NCBI GenBank assembly: GCA_036346355.1
Contig: CM070584.1
Span: 54,209,097-54,273,096 of the forward strand
DNA: 64,000 nucleotides
Reading direction: 5' to 3'
Source: Rhipidocladum racemiflorum
Lineage: Eukaryota > Streptophyta > Magnoliopsida > Poales > Poaceae
Position 1 is the stretch's first letter, and the number at the start of each line of letters is the position of its first letter. Under the pieces are notes generated by a model. The model saw only the letters and a list, made by a program, of their open reading frames with translations, was not told the DNA's origin and did not search any database. This document shows, one piece after another, positions 1 to 12,529 of this stretch. The position numbers and the translations under genes were made by a program.

Positions 1-245
1 ATCGAGGTATATTGACTGAAACTCGCTCAAAAAATCGATCGACGGGGAAGTTCACGTGATCGGCTGATTTTCGAGGAAAATATCGCGATAATCAAGCAAT
101 ATCGACCAAATATCGAGATTTTTGAATTTTTTTTAAAAAAAATGATATTTCAAACTAATCTATTTTTACGATTTTCGTTCGGTTTCTGGTTCGATTTTAT
201 TGATTTTCGAAATTCGATAATCGTGCGAAAAAAAAAAAAAAAAAG
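1..245. repeat. Dispersed repeat fragment cut by window start
   Basis: AT-rich sequence full of short 'atcgataatcg'-like words. Its reverse complement resembles 58630-58740: both carry a 'ctcaaaaaatcgatcg' word followed by 'aagttcac', on opposite strands. It is therefore a member of a dispersed family also present near 58600-59420. No coding potential is visible; a 17-base A run ends it near 244. Confidence 0.5.
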
Positions 246-1183
246 GTAAGTGGAACCTGAGCGGAGGTGCCGTTCTGTCAATCACTGCTTTGTCATTTCG
301 AGCGCGAGAACCAACGGCCGATCGTGGGCGGTGAGGAGCGGTACCTTTTTTGTTCCCGTTTTTCTTCTTCTAGCGCCTTGCGGCATCGGCAGAATCAATG
401 AAGGGTTGGACTGGTGCAAAGCGGCGAGTCTAATCTGGACATCTGGTGCAAATAGTGGTGAGGAATGCACCATGGATCATGGATGGCATTCCATGAAGTA
501 CAAATAAACATAACCAGCCATGCACCCTTTCTCGAAATGAAAGAAGGCAAGCTAGCCACGTACCCTTTTCTGAAAAGTAGCACATATGGCTAGACTACTG
601 CGTTGGTACAATGGTACATACAGCAAATCGAAGTCGAAAACTTTCTAGCTCTTTTGTATCTTTCTTTTTAATCTGCCCATGCGAACACAATTAAAACTTA
701 TCTCACCTTTTTACTATGAAAACGCCGACAGGTAAAATATATCATATATCACTCTCTTTACTGTAGCATCTACCAGTACCACAGGCTGTTGCAGACTCCG
801 AGCTCGAACGGTCCTTGCCGAGCACCGTCCCTCAACCGGACAAAGTGATTGATTAATTAACTGAGTAATTGATTAATTAAGCGATTACTCGGTGATTAAT
901 CACTTGGAGTCATGCAAAGCAATGGTGGTTCGAAAGGCGGCTGGATGTGCAGCCGCAGCTGAGCAACGGCCGCTCAACGTGCCAGTGGGTTTGCTGTTGC
1001 CACATAATTAGTATCTTGCCGTGGTACGAGAGCGTGGCATATGGTACGAATCACTTTTTTATTTTTTTCCATAACAGGGTAAGAGTTATTTTTAGAACTA
1101 CGTTCACACGTGTACTAGATTATAAAATAAAAAAAAATTATGGAGCTAAAAAAAGTGATGACTTCAATATATTTGCGCAAACC
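246..1183. other. Gene-free stretch
   Basis: No open frame here resembles a known protein. Short frames near 250-580 overlap on both strands and show no motif. Around 845-905 there is a cluster of 'gattaatta' words. Confidence 0.5.
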
Positions 1184-1189
1184 ATATAT

Positions 1190-1248
<59 letters not shown>
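1184..1248. repeat. TA dinucleotide microsatellite
   Basis: Nearly uninterrupted alternating TA for about 60 bases, interrupted twice by 'catatata' near its left end. The isoleucine/tyrosine tail of the 947-1249 frame is simply a translation of this repeat. Confidence 0.95.
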
Positions 1249-1251
<3 letters not shown>

Positions 1252-4200
1252 GTGGTTATATATTTCTGGAGTACGCATTTCACTCTCAAGATACCGCTTA
1301 AATGATGTTGCTATACCTCTTTATCCTTTTAAGTATACTCTAATACTGATTATAAGATACTCCAAAGTGAATTCCACGAAAAATTTCATTAAAGTCCACT
1401 CTTTATAGGATATTTTGTTTATATACTCTTTTTACATATGAAAAAGAGTATATACCTAAAAAATAAAGGTCTCTGATTAATTTTTTCAACCATATCGCAT
1501 TGTAGTATCTTAGAATTATTATTGAGATATCTTGAAAGTGATAAAGGAGTATAACGTATTCGTTTAAGTGGTATCTGGAAGGTGAAAGACATACTCCCAA
1601 GAAAGCATTTTAAAATGCTTCCTATATATACTGGAGGTGGGAGTACATACTCCCAAGAGTACATACTCCAATGGTACGACCGGGAGTACATACTCCTCCA
1701 ACTTCACGACTCCATACCCGTTCGCGATATTTGACAGATAGCTCCATACCCGTTCCATACCCGACCATTGTAGCTTTACCGGGTTGAACCCATTTTGACA
1801 GATGCGGAACTATCGAGATAAACACCGATTCTTGTTAGGAACTCGCGAGATTTGAGGGAGCTGGCGGGCGGCGCGATTTGAGGGAGCTGCGAAATCCACC
1901 CCCGATGACGACGTTGCTCAGCGGTGCACCAGCGGAGGAACTCAGCGGCGACGGCGAAGGAACTCAACGGCGGCGGTGTATGAGCGGAGGCGCTCTGACG
2001 GCGGTGCTGCGCAAGAAGGCACCTTCCTGCTGCGAAGGATCCCTACAGAAGGAACTCGTCTAAAGAACCTCAGATGGAGACACCGCAAGGATCGCCGGCG
2101 CTTCAATCACGAGATGTGCCTCTTTTGGTGAGTAAAAAACTGCTCTTTTCTGAAATTATTCATTGTGGTATACTATATTTACTGTAACTTTTGTTGCACT
2201 GATGCTTCTCTACTCAACATGTTTCCAGATCTGAATATGCCTAGAACCATATAAAAGGAAAAAAACAATCCTTGTGCTGTTTCTATCCATCAGCACGCTA
2301 GAGAGGTTTCTCTGACACTTGTACTGCTTCAGTTTGGTATCAGACCTCGACGTCTATTTTGTAGCAGTAAAGTGGAGTTGTTATTCCACAACCTTGTGCT
2401 GTTTCAGACTAGAACAGTCTTGAAGAGTAAATAAAATGTTTATGTTAGCTCTGCTAACAATCTGAAATCAAGACCAAGATTACAGAACATAAAGTAGCCA
2501 TTGTAGGTCTATCTTCGTGGATTCAGATTGCTGCCTCTTGGCTTATCTTAGTCTATATCACCTAGGTCAGTGCAAGCCTAATCAGCTATACTTCCGGTTT
2601 GGTTTTTTGTTGGTATATCTGGTACCAAGATCTTCCTAAGAAGTATAAATGTAATACTAGTTAGTACAAAGGAACGATAAATGAATTTATTACCCTTTTT
2701 ATAACATGAGGAAACCCCTAAGCACAACCAGGTATAAATTTGCACAGATGGGCATTTCACGTTTCTTACCACAAAGAGCAATGGCATGGTCGATCGGTAG
2801 AGAGTAATTTATCCGAGATGCTTGCAGCTTTGTTAAATTAAACCGAATGGTGACAAAATTATTGATTTACATGCATTCGGTAAACTGAGTATGCATATGC
2901 CACATGGAATTAGAGAGCACCCAGGTGCCTACGCGTTAAGTTTTTTTTGAAAAGATCCTTCTTAAATTCTAAAATTACATTTAGGTATTTCTATATGTTA
3001 TTTTGCAAAAGAGACCCTGTAGTTCCGTATTTTTGCGATTGCGGATAGGTCTTGCCTCGTGTTTTCGCAAATTCATCAACACTTTATAGCTAGACAATTT
3101 TTTAAAAAGAATATCATCGGAAAAAAACCGAAATTACACCTTTTATAATAAGAATTCTGGACCAAACTTCGTACAAAGTGGCTTCACGCCCGACCTAGTT
3201 ATACGACGCCACATCGAGTATGCACTGCATTTACAATAACCATACGTGATGACAAGACAATACCGACCGGACTAATATGACTACACGAAGAAAAAGGCCG
3301 CAATTAAAGCAGAGCAGCTACCAAGCTAGCTAGCCTAGCACAGGAAGTGCGTGTACCCAGTGAGTAAACTCCGGCATTGTACTCCACCGCGCCTCTCCCA
3401 GATGGGAAGAACAGTGCGCTGGCTGTCGCCGTCGCCTCCCCCGTCAACCGATCAGAGAGAGACCCCCCCACACACACACACAAGGGGCACGGTCCTCTCG
3501 CACGTGGGAGTCAAGGACGCTAGGAACGCAGCTCTCAATGACTTGTGGGCCCATGGGGCTCTCGGGCCTCATGTCAGTCTCATGGCATAGCGGCGTGGGG
3601 CTAGCCGGTGCGCGTGTGGACGAAAGCGACAGCGGGGCCGCCCGTATTTGCGGCCGTCCAATCGTCGGTAAACATCGATGTGACAGCATGCCACGTGTCC
3701 GCGTGTCACTGGCTTCGGTGTTACAACTTTGCTTTTCGCCCTTTAAGCTGAGGGGACCGCGTGGTGGCCCTGCCACAGTCTTATCGTTCCCCTTTTTCTC
3801 CCTGCATAGATTTCTTGGAATTAGGCCAAGAATTGCGGAATTAGAATTAGGCATCGAAGTTCCTTAAAAAAACTATTTTACATTCTTAACACTCCAAAAT
3901 ATCTAATTAACACGTGCAACTATAAAATTGAGTATTTAACCCTTTAAACCTATAAAATTGGATTATTTTACATCTAAGATGGTTCCGAAGGGTGATTTTG
4001 ATGATTTGGATCCCACTCAAAATGGTTTTCACCATATTGGCAGCTACGTTGTCAAGTTTTGATAATGAGGGTCTAATTTGAGGATACTGAAGACATCAAC
4101 ATCATCGACTTATTTCTCACTTATTTTCTCTTTATGTACATTATATTTCTTCTTATCATTATCATTCATTTTTCATTTGTTTATTCGGATCTAGATCAGC

Positions 4201-4618
4201 AAAAATCGAAGATATGATTGTCAATATAGCAAAAAACATAAAAATCATCACAAGTTGAATCCCTATCAGCAAAACCTCTCTTAAGGTGTAGATTGAAATG
4301 ATTTTGTAAGATTTAGATGCTAAATGGACTTTTTGAAAAGTTGGCTGTGAAATGAACTTATTAAAAAAAAAATTTGTGAGGATCGAGGAGTATTTGTTTT
4401 AAGTCTCAAAAGCTGGATTTTTTTTTCTATGAAAATTGTGAAACTCCCGCCAAATTTCTATGAAACTCATTCGTTCCAAATGCCGATTTTTTCGACGAGG
4501 ATTGTGAAACTCTTGCTTTCCAAATGAACTCTTAGTATAATGCACAGTGAAATGGAATAGGATTTGTGGCACAATTCCTTTTAAATCGATGGCGACTATA
4601 GTCGAGAGTGATTAGTAT
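1249..4618. other. Gene-free repeat-rich stretch
   Basis: No gene recognised. At 1575-1700 the near-palindrome GGGAGTACATACTCC recurs several times. At 1840-1885 'gatttgagggagctg' is repeated. At 2935-3120 the text resembles 11520-11900 and 16240-17745 ('tttttgcaaa... ggataggtc' style), suggesting a dispersed family. 3340-3860 is GC-rich with a short CA run (3467-3483) but has no recognisable frame. 3880-4618 is AT-rich without features. Confidence 0.4.
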
Positions 4619-4768
4619 GAGTTGTGCTTCTATGTTTTTCCTCCAAATATAAATTGCACAAATCTCAAACCAAATAAAGAGATAAGTAATCATCATCTAC
4701 CTTTCATTTATACTATAATATTTATATAATTTCTTTTTTTAAAAAAAAAAAACGTAGAAGCACCTCTC
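4619..4768. mobile_element. Short MITE, GAGnnGTGCTTCTATG family
   Basis: Terminal inverted repeats GAGTTGTGCTTCTATG at the left and, read on the other strand, GAGAGGTGCTTCTACG at the right enclose about 118 bases. Other copies lie at 30972-31114, 32806-32947 and, more decayed, 11262-11407. The 30972 copy has a 9-bp target duplication, so a Mutator-like origin is inferred. No duplication is preserved around this copy. Confidence 0.65.
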
Positions 4769-5940
4769 TGTCAATCAGTATACAGCTCAACCCCTCCCAA
4801 GTCCCAAGTTGAGTGGAACCACCATGAGGATGCCTTCGAGGCTTTGACTTGACGACTCGCGCCTTGTTCTTCCTTACGCCTCCACTCCATTCTTCCTTTC
4901 TCTGGTGGGCTCTGGTCAATGCTGCGCTATCGTCCTTGTTACCCTGGCAACCTCCATCCTCGAAACTTAGCCGCTTGCCATCCTATCCAAGCGACCCCTC
5001 TTCGGCCACCATTCGCACTGAAGACAACTCTGCTCCATGGCTTGTTTGACTCCGATGCACATGGTGTGAGGCAATGGGACAACATAGATCTCTATGGCAA
5101 GGAGGAGGAATAGGGGTGTGAGGCAAGCACAGGACAAATGGTGGAAGTCGCTAAGGGGGATGAGCCGATGAGGTGCACGTTGACATCATTGATATCACAG
5201 TCGATCAGGACAGACGATACGGAATATCGTGTCCAAGTTAAAATTTCCTTTGGCAACCGAACACATATCTGAATTGGCCTAGGATTCCGCCTCCCAGCTC
5301 CAATTTCTTTGGCAGTCGACACAAAACATTGGAAGAGGCAAATTGCTCGACACCATCACAAAAGTCAGATTAAGTCACAAAATGTCATCGATGCGTCGTT
5401 GACATACGACCCCAATCCTGCCTATCAGCCAGACATTTGATGTTGTTTTGTTTTCCCAAATTGGCTCAAGTTAGAATAATAGTCCAATCAAATTTCAGTA
5501 GAATTGTATGGCATAATTCTATTTCTGAGGGCCAAATTGGCCCTTGCAGTAATATTTTGTTCAGAACACGGTTGTAGTTCGGTTACTCGCAATACGCTCG
5601 TTAATAAAGAATATATTTTACAGGAAGACATTATATATCGGTAAATTTGAACTAAAAACTTTTAGGATAAATCACAGAAACCTCTAGGGCGTGCTTGATT
5701 ATTCTCATGCGTGCGGTTTGTCCCCGAGGAAAGCATCTGAATTTTGCTAATTGAAGCTGACGTGATATGAGTAGGGCTTGTGTGGTTGATGTCTGAGATG
5801 ACGCGGGCTTAGTTGAAACTTGAAACATTACTTTGGTTGATGGGGTAGGTCATGTAGGAAAGGATTGGTGAGAAGAGATAGAAGAGAAAACTAGCAATGC
5901 TTTAAAATTGATCTTTATTTTACCTTTTGTAGCTCTCACT
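4769..5940. other. Gene-free stretch
   Basis: Moderately GC-rich between 4800 and 5330 with short overlapping frames on both strands but no recognisable domain. The rest is AT-rich and featureless. Confidence 0.4.
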
Positions 5941-5943
5941 TCA

Positions 5944-6215
5944 CTTTAACTAGTTACATGCCCGTGCATTGCTACGAAAAACAAAATTGATAACGAAAAA
6001 TAAAGATTAAAAAATAAAAAAATTATTTCACAATATCAAACATCTATCTTTAACGCTTCGTTTCTTGCGAAAGCTGGCTAATTAAAGCAACACTTCGTTT
6101 TTTGCGTAGGGCAATTAAGCAGGGCAATTAAGTAGGGCAATTAAGCAGGGCAATTAATGACGTGGGTAGAACTCACCACTGCCACCAACTGTTGCTTTAT
6201 AATAGTAGAGATATG
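5944..6215. repeat. Grass-type dispersed repeat, 'acatgcccgtgc' edge
   Basis: One edge reads 'ttacatgcccgtgcattgctacg' and the other 'ttataatagtagagat', the pair of edges familiar from an abundant small repeat in grass genomes; that recognition is from memory and the class is not assigned. It contains the 13-bp tandem repeat listed separately. Confidence 0.35.
6108..6158. repeat. 13-bp tandem repeat, four units
   Basis: The unit 'agggcaattaagc' starts at 6108, 6121, 6134 and 6147, each 13 bases apart, with one or two substitutions between units. Non-coding. Confidence 0.85.
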
Positions 6216-7644
6216 CATTAATACCACTTGATCTATAGTACCAGTATACCTATAAGGTGGTTTATGGTTTCTTATTATAAGTCACACATTTAACCATTGG
6301 ATCAAATTATAATGAGACAAAATAGACATCTTAAAGCTAATACAAGCTGCATCTCGCCCTCCACATTTGATTCTACCATCTTCCGGCGTCATCCTACGGA
6401 TGTCTACCTTCATGGGCGGTTAATTTACAATTACGAGCAATAATGCTCGTCATACATAATGTCACCACGTTAATAACTGATATAATCACTGCATTGTTTT
6501 CTTTTGCAAGTTACCTGCAATTTGGAAGCACAGTGAGTAGAATTTGCTAGTAGTCGGCAAACTAGCGAGAAATCATCACTTTTCTACCCTGTTAATAGTA
6601 TTTTTTCTAAAAAAAAAATCCGATCCTCTTCCAAACGTAATTGAAAAAAATAGTCCGATCCTTGATCATAGAAGCAAAAAAATAGTCCGATCCTTGATCA
6701 TAGAAGCACCGACAGGTGACATATATCACTTGCCGCACTCTCATGATCAAAAAAATCAGGCTGTTTTTACAAGTGGGTTCGAAAGAAAGCAAGATTTGCA
6801 AAGAAGTTATAGAGGGTAAAAAGTGATGACTTGCACTCGTGGGAAAGAAAACAAAATTCGCAAAAAAAAAAGAGAGGAAATTATAGAGGGTAAAAAAGTG
6901 ACGACTTGCACTCGCGGAGACGCAGTGTTGAGCTGCACGCCGACATGGTCACGGACACGAGGACACCAGGCGAAAAGGCGAGACAGGAGTACCAGCGTAC
7001 CGCCACGCCATAGCTGGAAGTCGTACCTGCTGCGCACCCGTGCATCTGCCAAGCCCCACGTACACTTCCGAATTCCAAATGCCATCACACATGCGAGCCG
7101 CGGAGCAGGGAAGCAAACACAGCAGCTCGACGACGATTAGAAAGAGGCCTAAAAGCCTAAACCGAGAAATAGCGTCGCTGCCCCCCCTAATCTAGTGGCC
7201 TTTTGCAGCACACGCATCGCTTTTGCCCGACGGACGCATGCAGTTGCAACACTGCTGCTGCTCAAGTGGTGGGGGATCGAGAAGTAGTTAATCTGAAGGA
7301 CCTGAATCGATCTGGGGATGTATGTTTGGAACTGTGGGACAGTTGATGCATGAGTCTGGGTCTGGACCACAAAGGATCGGCCTTGCATCGCGGCTGGACC
7401 ACAAACGACTTCCTCGGACCCAATCTTCCACAGCAAAAGCACGTCGAGATCTTCAGATATTTTTCAGAAGAGAATGCAACGCGGATCACTCAGGACCACT
7501 GCCTTCTAGATAGGAATAAAAAAGAGTGGAGGCCGAAAACAACGTAGAGCAACGTCACAACAAAATATAGGGTACAAAATCATTTAGAAAGCAAGAACAT
7601 AATATAAGTGTAGGTTCTTCGCATGGCTGCTCATTTAAAACAGG
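6216..7644. other. Gene-free stretch
   Basis: Contains a short local duplication near 6635-6710 (a 'tagtccgatccttgatcatagaagca' type word occurs twice) and another near 6820-6920 ('gggtaaaaagtgatgacttgcactcg' type, twice). No protein family recognised. Confidence 0.4.
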
Positions 7645-8248
7645 ACACGGACGGTCGATAAACTGCTTATCAGAGGATGGCCTCACGGTGCCTTCTGTCC
7701 TCTTTGCGGATCGGAACCAAAGTCAGCTACGCACCTTGTGCTACTATGCCCATTCGCAAAGCAAATATGGAGGAGGAGGGTGCTCCCTACTCTTCATGTT
7801 CCTCACCGAGCACTGCAGCCCAGAGGTCCACAAAGAGCTGGTGGTTGTCCGTTCGATAAGCATCGCAGGAAAGGAGAGTGGAGAGGACATGGTCCTTATC
7901 TATGTTTTTTAGAACATATGGAAGGAGAGGAATAATAGAATTTTCAGCGATCAATATAACACGATGCAGCACGTTACTACTCGCATTTGTGGAGGACCTT
8001 CTTCCCGACTGGTGCTGCTTGTTTCGGTGCGTGCTTGTTTCGTTGCTGTCATAATCTGCCTTATCGCAGCTTTCTTGTTTTAGGTTCCTTATTACATCGT
8101 TCTGCTCTCCTATCTTTTAGTCTCGTTAGCCTCTGGTCCTTCATCCTTTTGCCGTCAAATTAGGGCGGCATGTTGTAATGATACTTATGTTCTTCTCTCT
8201 CGCTTGAATGAAAGGCAGAACTCATGCATATCTTTTGAAGAAAAAAAG
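7645..8248 (+). mobile_element. LINE (non-LTR retrotransposon) 3' end remnant
   Basis: This is the 3' end of an L1-type plant LINE. Around 7676-7790 one frame reads a zf-RVT zinc-binding segment, with WPHGAFCPLCGSEPKSATHL followed by CPFAKQIW: the C-x2-C...H...C signature found after the reverse transcriptase in plant L1 elements. Further on (about 7914-7960) NIWKERNNRIF matches the usual C-terminal 'FWNIWKERN' block. The tail near 8205-8248 reads 'cttgaatgaaaggcagaactcatgc' and then an A-rich run, as expected at a LINE 3' end. Frameshifts and stops make it inactive, and the 5' part, including the reverse transcriptase core, is absent. Confidence 0.8.
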
Positions 8249-8637
8249 TTTAATCCTGAAACGATCCAAAAATTCAAAATGAATTTATTTGGAGTTAATT
8301 CAAATTTTCGGGTTCAAATTTGAATTTGGAGATTTGAATTTGCTTTTATTTGATTTGGATTTTCATTTTTTCGGTTTTGGGCCGAATCCTTGTGGGCCTT
8401 TCGGCCCATTCCCTTTCTCTCCTCTGGCCCAGCCCGCCTCGTCGGCCAGCTCCCTCGATCAAGCCTCCGTCCGCCGCCTCGGCCGGCGCGCCGCGCCGTT
8501 CATGACTGGCGCCGCCATGATCCTCGCCGCGACGCCGCACGCCGCCCGCCATGCCGCCGCAGCTCCGCCTTGCGCCAAGCCGGCCGCCCGCGACGCTCTG
8601 CCAGAGCCGCGCCCGCCGCTTTCTCTCTCTCTTCGGC

Positions 8638-8644
8638 TATAAAA
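8638..8644 (+). promoter_or_regulatory. TATA box of solo LTR A
   Basis: TATAAAA in the context 'cggctataaaagccgc', in the GC-rich middle of the LTR where U3 would end. Solo LTR B has 'ggctttataagccg' at the matching place (46850-46862), so the promoter position is conserved in the family. Whether it still drives transcription is unknown. Confidence 0.6.
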
Positions 8645-9189
8645 GCCGCTCCCCGCCGCTTGCTCCTCGCTTCGCTAACCGTCTCACGGGTGAGCTCCGC
8701 TCGCCTCGCCGTCCGTCCCGGCCGCGCTGGCTCGCGCCGCCGCCATCCTCGCTCACGGAACCCTAGCCTCCTCACTCCGCTCGCCGAACGAGCCAGGTAG
8801 TGAGCCAATGACCTCGCTGCGCTCGTGGGCCGTGGCCCAACTCCCCAGCCAAAGCCGGCCCAACACTGCTCAAACAGTGTTTTCCAATTTTTGGATTTAT
8901 AATTCAATTATAAATTCCGAAAATTCGTTTTTAATTCCAGAAAACCCCCAAAAATTCCCGAAAAATTCCGTGAGCCCCAGAAACCCACCAAATACACTAC
9001 CCGAACCGTTTCGATCCACTGAGTCCAAAAATGCCCTCCGTTCCTCAATCCGGAGTTCCCAAAATTCCGAATTGCCCGTTTCGCCCTTCGTTCTCTCTCT
9101 CGGCCCGGTTCTGGTTTTCGGTTTTGTTTCGTTCCTGTTTTCTTTTCGTTTTTCGTTGATTTATTTGTCGTTCGTTCTTGTCGCGCTAG

Positions 9190-9356
9190 ATCCAGACGTT
9201 GGACAGTTCCAGGAGCAGACGCAGATCCCGGAGCAGACGTTGGACCCGACAGGAGCCCCGAACGACTACGTCGACTACAGTTCAGCCGATTCGATCGCCG
9301 AGCAAGGCAAGCCGTACCCCTTTGATCATGTTGATCCTAAACATGCCATGCTATAG
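9190..9356 (+). other. Conserved small reading frame in solo LTR A (possible spliced exon)
   Basis: A pyrimidine-rich tract followed by 'cgcgctag' looks like a 3' splice site. From 9190 an open frame runs to TAG at 9354-9356. It encodes a short acidic, Gln/Pro-rich peptide with PEQTLDPTGA, DYVDYSS and GKPYPFDHVDP. Solo LTR B has the matching peptide (PEQTSDQTGA, FLDDSSDPAAA, GKPY) after an equivalent '...ttcgcgttag' acceptor, but a one-base insertion shifts its last codons. A possible donor 'ggtgagc' lies at about 8690, after the TATA box. I do not recognise the peptide as a known family; coding is an inference from conservation. Confidence 0.4.
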
Positions 9357-10804
9357 TAGTAACTATTTTATATCGCATTATTTTACTGTATGTTGAATTA
9401 TTGAAAACAGTATTTTAGAATGACATGATACCTAGGTAATGCCGAAATTGCTCGTAAAACTTCCTTGAAAAATATTGAACCTTATTATATCCTTTGTAAC
9501 CCTAGATGTTGATATTATTAAATAAATTACTGTTATTCATGTAGTTAGTTCAAATGCTTTGACAAATAAAATAAAGTGCTGCTGAATCTCGGATTCGGGT
9601 GTTTGTGAAAGTGCTACAGTCTAGGGGACATAATCGGATAAATCCTGGTGTGGATGTAACTCCGATCCCCGGCTGATGTTTGATGCCTTGATTTGACTGA
9701 TGACCGGTTGAGTGGGATGCCGGGATAAGTGGTGAATGAAGGCTTGATCTTTGGCAGTGTAAGGATAATGAACCCCCTTGAGCAAAGTAAATAACTTAGT
9801 TCCCGCTCAACCACAGGTCGGACTGGTCGGTGGATCCGTATCCGACATAGCTCAGTAAGTTAGTCATCCCTGAGATAATAATTGGACTTCTGTCAGTAAC
9901 TATTCTCGTGGGAGAATGGGGACCGGCCTTCCCGGCAGGGAAGTATACCGGGGGAGAGGTGGAACGGGAATAGTGACATTCCTGGTTCTCACAACGGTAG
10001 ATGCTAATAAGGACTGTGAGTCCAAGGTAGCTGATATATATCGGTTAACAACTAAAGAACAGGAATGATTAAACGAAATGCTGTGATAATCTCGGCCCGG
10101 CCGCATGCATTTAAGTTGCATGTTTGTTAGCGCTTGGCATTAACGGTCGTTGATATCTTGTGGGTAAAGTTGAGCACCTCTGCAGAGATTAATCTTGATG
10201 GTATTCGAATACGCCGTACTTCCGGTTAATGAAGTTAAGTTGGAACTGGGGTGATACCCGTAACCAAGCTCAAGATAATTGTTTTGGAATTTGGTGAATG
10301 TGTTTAAGTGTTGTGTGAACTTGTGAAACCCCCCTTACTACTTTATTTGTGGTCTGTGCTTCAAATGTAAAATGAATTAGAAAATAAAACTGCATCCAGA
10401 TACTAAACCCTAGTCCCTTCCATTGGAAAATTCCCCTGCATATAGTATTCAGTGGTTCCGTACGACTTGTTGAGTACTTCCGTACTCACCCTTGCAAACC
10501 CCCGCCCCTTTCAGAGTTTGAAGAAGCTGGAGCGTACCAGGAGATCGTAGATGGCGATCTTGTTTGGTTTTGAGGTCTTAGTTTTTTGCTCAGGCCTGCC
10601 TGTACGGTGTTTTGATTGTAAGTTATTCGGGCCCTGCTGCGCCCTCTTTTGTAAAAACCCTGGCCGTTAGGCCCTATATTGAATAAAAAGAATTGAATTC
10701 GCTTTTGCCTGGCAAATATACTCTTGTTTTCCAACAGTTAGTCTTCCTGGGTAACTGTTGTGAGGTTTCGCACTGCCCCTAAAACGGCGGTCCGTCACAA
10801 ATCC

Positions 10805-12529
10805 CAGACTTTTTTTAAAAAAAAAATCCCCCAACTTCAACTTCTTTTTCCTCACAATTTTATTATTGTTGGGCATGTCTTTCACAAAACCCTTTCCCCC
10901 AAGGTACATCTCATCAGATTTGCATGCACATAATCGATCGGTCAAATGATTAGTGGGCTGAGATTTGGGAGGTGAAAAGGTTGGCCTATGGAGAGCCATG
11001 ATATGGAAGATCTGCCACAATTATTTATGTCTTCTGGGTGCGCATGCATTGTCTTCAACTTTAGCACCCCATTTGCTTATAGTTCCATAAAGAATGATGG
11101 ATGGTGTGGTTTAGTCCAACAGATACAATGATTAGTGTGAGCTTTGGGACAAAGAATCAAAGATCTCTTGCCTAAAGAAGAAAGCGGGAAAAGAGGTGCT
11201 TATATACATTCTTTTTTAAAAGTTGCATAAATATTAGAGCATGAATGAAGAGTAGACAGTGGATAATTATGCTTCTATGCGTCATTTCTTGAAAGCTGAT
11301 AAATATTAAAGCATAAATGAAGGGCATATGATAAATTCTTACCCCCATCGCTTATTTTAAGATGTATGTAACTTATATTAGAGATAATACATAGAAGCAC
11401 TACCTAAGTGAGAATAATAAGTACATGGGAAGATGGTCTGGCAGGAGTTGGAAAGGGCAAATATATTCCTATCGTTATTTCCGAGAGGTTTCCCGGTCGG
11501 AGAGGCTAGCCACGTTGCCTACCCATTTTTTTTTTGCAAAAAAGCCCCTTCTCTTTCTCCAAATTACGGATAGGTCCCTGTAAAATTACAAAAAAACCTC
11601 GACATTTTTTATTTTTTCCCGAAACTTGTGAGGGTAAAAACTATTTTTTTCTTCAAAATAACCCATGTGTTCTTTCGAATAGCATTTAGGTCCCCCTTTC
11701 GTTATTTCACGAAAACAAACTCCCGTTAAATACAAATCTCCAACGAGTCCTTTTCTAATTTTTCGAAGTAGCGCTTAGGTCCAAAAAATAACAAACAGGT
11801 CCATGTCCCTTACGTCTAGGTCCTCTCTCCGTTTTTTCCGAAAAAATATTTTCGTCAACAAAAATATGTCTATCTCGATACTTTTTTTTAGAAAAAAAAA
11901 AACTAAATCAGAATTCGCACGGTGCGGCATCGTGCGACACTAACTAGTAACTAGTAATCCTAATGATTGGTGGCGGTGAAGATCAACAAGTGGGCGGTGT
12001 TATTGCACAAAGGGCTAACGAAAAGGGCCCCAAGCCGCGAAGATTGTGGGCGTAGGCTTCTGTTTCTTGCTGGTGCTACTCACAGTTACATGCTATCAGT
12101 TGTTTAGGCAACTAAGATAGTGAGGCCTGATTTGTCAATGCAGCTGGAGCGAATTTTGACCACCTCATGAGATATCCGGGATGAATTTTTTAAATAATAC
12201 AATTATGAAATAAAAATACAAAAAAATAAATTTAAAACTAATTTCATAAATATACCCCTGTTGCCATCCGTCGGCCAAATGATTAACGATAAATGGATCT
12301 ATTGGTCAAATAAATTAGTGACAGAAACATTTAGCTAAATAAAACTCTGCTGTCAATAATTTGGAGACAGGTAATGGGAAGATCCGTATTTATGTAATTT
12401 TTTCCATTATTTTTTCTGTAATTCTGTTTTTAAAATTATTGTCCATTTGTTACAATAGTAAAGCAAAAAAGCTGTCAAAAAGAGATCCCTAACATGAAAG
12501 TTGCAACAAGCTATGATAAACATGAAACA
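10805..12529. other. Gene-free stretch
   Basis: No gene seen. 11510-11900 carries the 'aaattacggataggtcc' text also found near 2935-3120 and 16240-17745. A decayed short MITE copy at 11262-11407 is listed separately. Confidence 0.4.
11262..11407. mobile_element. Decayed short MITE, GTGCTTCTATG family
   Basis: 'tatgcttctatgcg' at the left and 'catagaagcactacc' at the right match the inverted ends of the 30972-31114 and 32806-32947 MITEs. Part of the interior is duplicated just upstream ('attagagcatgaatgaag' at 11232-11251 and 'attaaagcataaatgaag' at 11306-11323). Confidence 0.5.

Larger units (their letters stand above)
8257..10799 (+). mobile_element. Solo LTR A (2543 bp), TSD AATCC
   Basis: A single long terminal repeat starting TGAAAC and ending GTCACA. 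It is flanked by identical 5-bp target duplications AATCC at 8252-8256 and 10800-10804. No internal retroelement sequence adjoins it, so it is a solo LTR formed by recombination between two LTRs. It contains a GC-rich promoter-like region, a TATA box (8638-8644), an AATAAA signal near 10681 and a C-terminal 'cggtccgtcaca' edge. A second, reverse-oriented family member with its own perfect duplication is at 44373-47219. LTR superfamily (copia or gypsy) cannot be told without internal sequence. Confidence 0.9.

Noticed and set aside
3444..3867. Overlapping frames of 109-136 codons
   Set aside because: They lie on opposite strands of the same GC-rich patch, with no recognised domain or splice structure.
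8808..9356. 182-codon frame reading through solo LTR A
   Set aside because: Only the part after 9190 is conserved in LTR B; the earlier part looks like intron and low-complexity sequence.
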